The position numbers and the translations under genes are program-made. Under the pieces are notes generated by a model. It made no database searches and had not been told where the DNA came from. It was given only the letters and a program-made list of their open reading frames with translations. 64,000 nt of DNA from an uncultured Emticicia sp. (GTDB lineage: Bacteria; Bacteroidota; Bacteroidia; Cytophagales; Spirosomataceae). The stretch lies in assembly GCF_937903345.1 (NCBI RefSeq), contig NZ_CALCZQ010000031.1:333518-397517 (forward strand). Direction: 5' to 3'. Of this stretch, positions 62,975-64,000 are shown piece by piece (within the stretch, counting starts at the first letter, position 1; each line of letters opens with the position of its first letter).

Positions 62975-63455
62975 TTGCGTAATAAAAAAAGATTCGTACC
63001 TTTGCACTCCCAAACGGTTAGAGTTGATTGGGAAAAAGAGACAGAACGTTGCGTAGCAATAGCATGGCAAACTAGGTCAGAAAAAAGTAGAAATAAAGTT
63101 TGTTTTTTAGGATTAAGATTCAGACCTTTGCACCCCGGTTAAGAGAATTAGGAAAGAGGAGTTAGTTGACTGGGAGGCTTAGAAAAATAAATTTCAGAAA
63201 TAGTTTGTTTTTAGAATTTAAAATTCAGACCTTTGCACCCCGAACAAAATTAAGTTGATAAGGATTTCGGTTTAGATTAATTGAGTAACGTTTACAGTAA
63301 AAATAAAGTTCTAAGATAATTTGTTTTTTAAAATTAAAAGTAAGAACTTTGCACCCCGAATAAAATTACAGAGTTTAAGTAATTGATTAAGGGAAGTAAA
63401 AGAAAAATAAATTTGCAAAATAATTTGTTTTTAAAATAAAAGGGTAGTAATTTTG
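62975..63455 (+). promoter_or_regulatory. Array of five tandem rRNA promoters
   Basis: Five copies of a promoter unit precede the 16S gene. P1: TTG 62975-62977, TACCTTTG 62997-63004 (spacer 19). P2: TTTG 63099-63102, GACCTTTG 63123-63130. P3: TTTG 63204-63207, GACCTTTG 63228-63235. P4: TTTG 63320-63323, GAACTTTG 63344-63351. P5: TTTG 63424-63427, TAATTTTG 63448-63455 (spacer 20 in P2-P5). Each is followed by a gcac(c/t)cc(c)g-like start region, and the copies are 104 to 126 bases apart. Middle copies have G in place of the first T of TAnnTTTG. Confidence 0.82.
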
Positions 63456-63660
63456 CACTCCGTTTCGTTAAGTAGAAGGGGGGGGATAAAGTAAAGAGAT
63501 TCTGGATTTAAATGATTGATTATTAATTATTTAGAGTGAAGAAAAAGAATCTACAAATTTGGTTAGTCTCGGTGAGATTAGTTGAATAAAGTTCATTAAC
63601 TTATTGGGAAAACGAATGCGACGTTTAATTTAATTAAGTAGTCAGGCAAACTTGATATTT
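63456..63660 (+). other. rRNA leader between P5 and 16S
   Basis: About 205 bases of transcribed leader, with an 8-base G run at 63479-63486 and a small hairpin tagtctc-ggt-gagatta at about 63565-63581. A boxA-like antitermination site was not recognised. Confidence 0.5.

Positions 63661-64000
<340 letters not shown>

Noticed and set aside
62939..63142. 67-codon open frame before the rRNA genes
   Set aside because: It runs over the P1 and P2 promoters, has no domain-like character and starts with a non-conserved context.
62975..63455. Regularly spaced repeats read at first as a possible CRISPR array
   Set aside because: Units are over 100 bases apart, variable, and each contains a promoter consensus; they lead directly into 16S rRNA.

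Overview
The window looks like chromosome of an AT-rich, aerobic, pigmented member of the Bacteroidota, most likely order Cytophagales (Spirosomaceae/Leadbetterellaceae-like). Reasons: secreted proteins carry type IX secretion C-terminal sorting domains (19579-21897 type A, 51149-54016 type B gliding-associated); succinate dehydrogenase has one cytochrome b subunit; several promoters fit the Bacteroidota form TTTG/TTG, 19-20 bp, TAnnTTTG instead of E. coli -35/-10 boxes; and the 5' end of a 16S rRNA gene is present at the right edge. The genus assignment is inference.

Layout. 1-5165: KDPG aldolase (cut by the left edge) and tagaturonate reductase for hexuronate breakdown, then a TerC-type membrane protein, a PlsC acyltransferase, gatC and an unknown membrane protein. 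5289-12000: ROK sugar kinase, short-chain dehydrogenase, a MlaE/MlaF lipid ABC transporter pair and a large exported GH3 plus serine-hydrolase fusion that carries an in-frame palindromic repeat. 12201-19532: Lon protease behind a sigma-54-like promoter, an exported amidohydrolase, a TauE/SafE permease, DUF983 and DUF481 proteins. 19579-27901: a minus-strand block of one exported glycosidase-like T9SS cargo, two large polytopic (GT-C-like) membrane proteins and a GT2 glycosyltransferase, then a 237-bp inverted-repeat element and a CDP-sugar epimerase-like protein.

28044-39961: small lipoprotein, L-2-hydroxyglutarate oxidase, flavin amine oxidase, penicillin-acylase-family hydrolase, AEC transporter, DUF1080 protein, an orphan phage-tail-tube-like protein with a signal peptide, tRNA-Cys, and an ECF sigma factor followed by a single-TM protein and a predicted outer-membrane barrel. 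40289-42236: tRNA-Tyr, tRNA-Gly, tRNA-Thr and tuf, without the secE/nusG/ribosomal protein genes that often follow. 42316-54016: YfhO-like protein, MFS transporter, CBS protein, alpha/beta hydrolase, FAD oxidoreductase, menB, membrane LytTR regulator and a large T9SS type B cargo. 54165-58264: sdhC-sdhA-sdhB, with a decayed four-helix-bundle gene wedged between sdhA and sdhB. 58338-62538: remnant of a VapBC-like toxin-antitoxin locus, dnaN, and crtI-crtB for carotenoid synthesis. 62975-64000: five tandem promoters leading into a 16S rRNA gene.

The most unusual items are the exported orphan tail-tube-fold protein (36183-36653), the palindromic repeat absorbed into the coding frame of the GH3 fusion (about 9955-10025), the sdhA/sdhB pseudogene cassette with flanking inverted repeats, the 237-bp inverted repeat at 26382-26618, and the five-promoter array before the rRNA operon. 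No complete mobile element, CRISPR array or defence island is visible.
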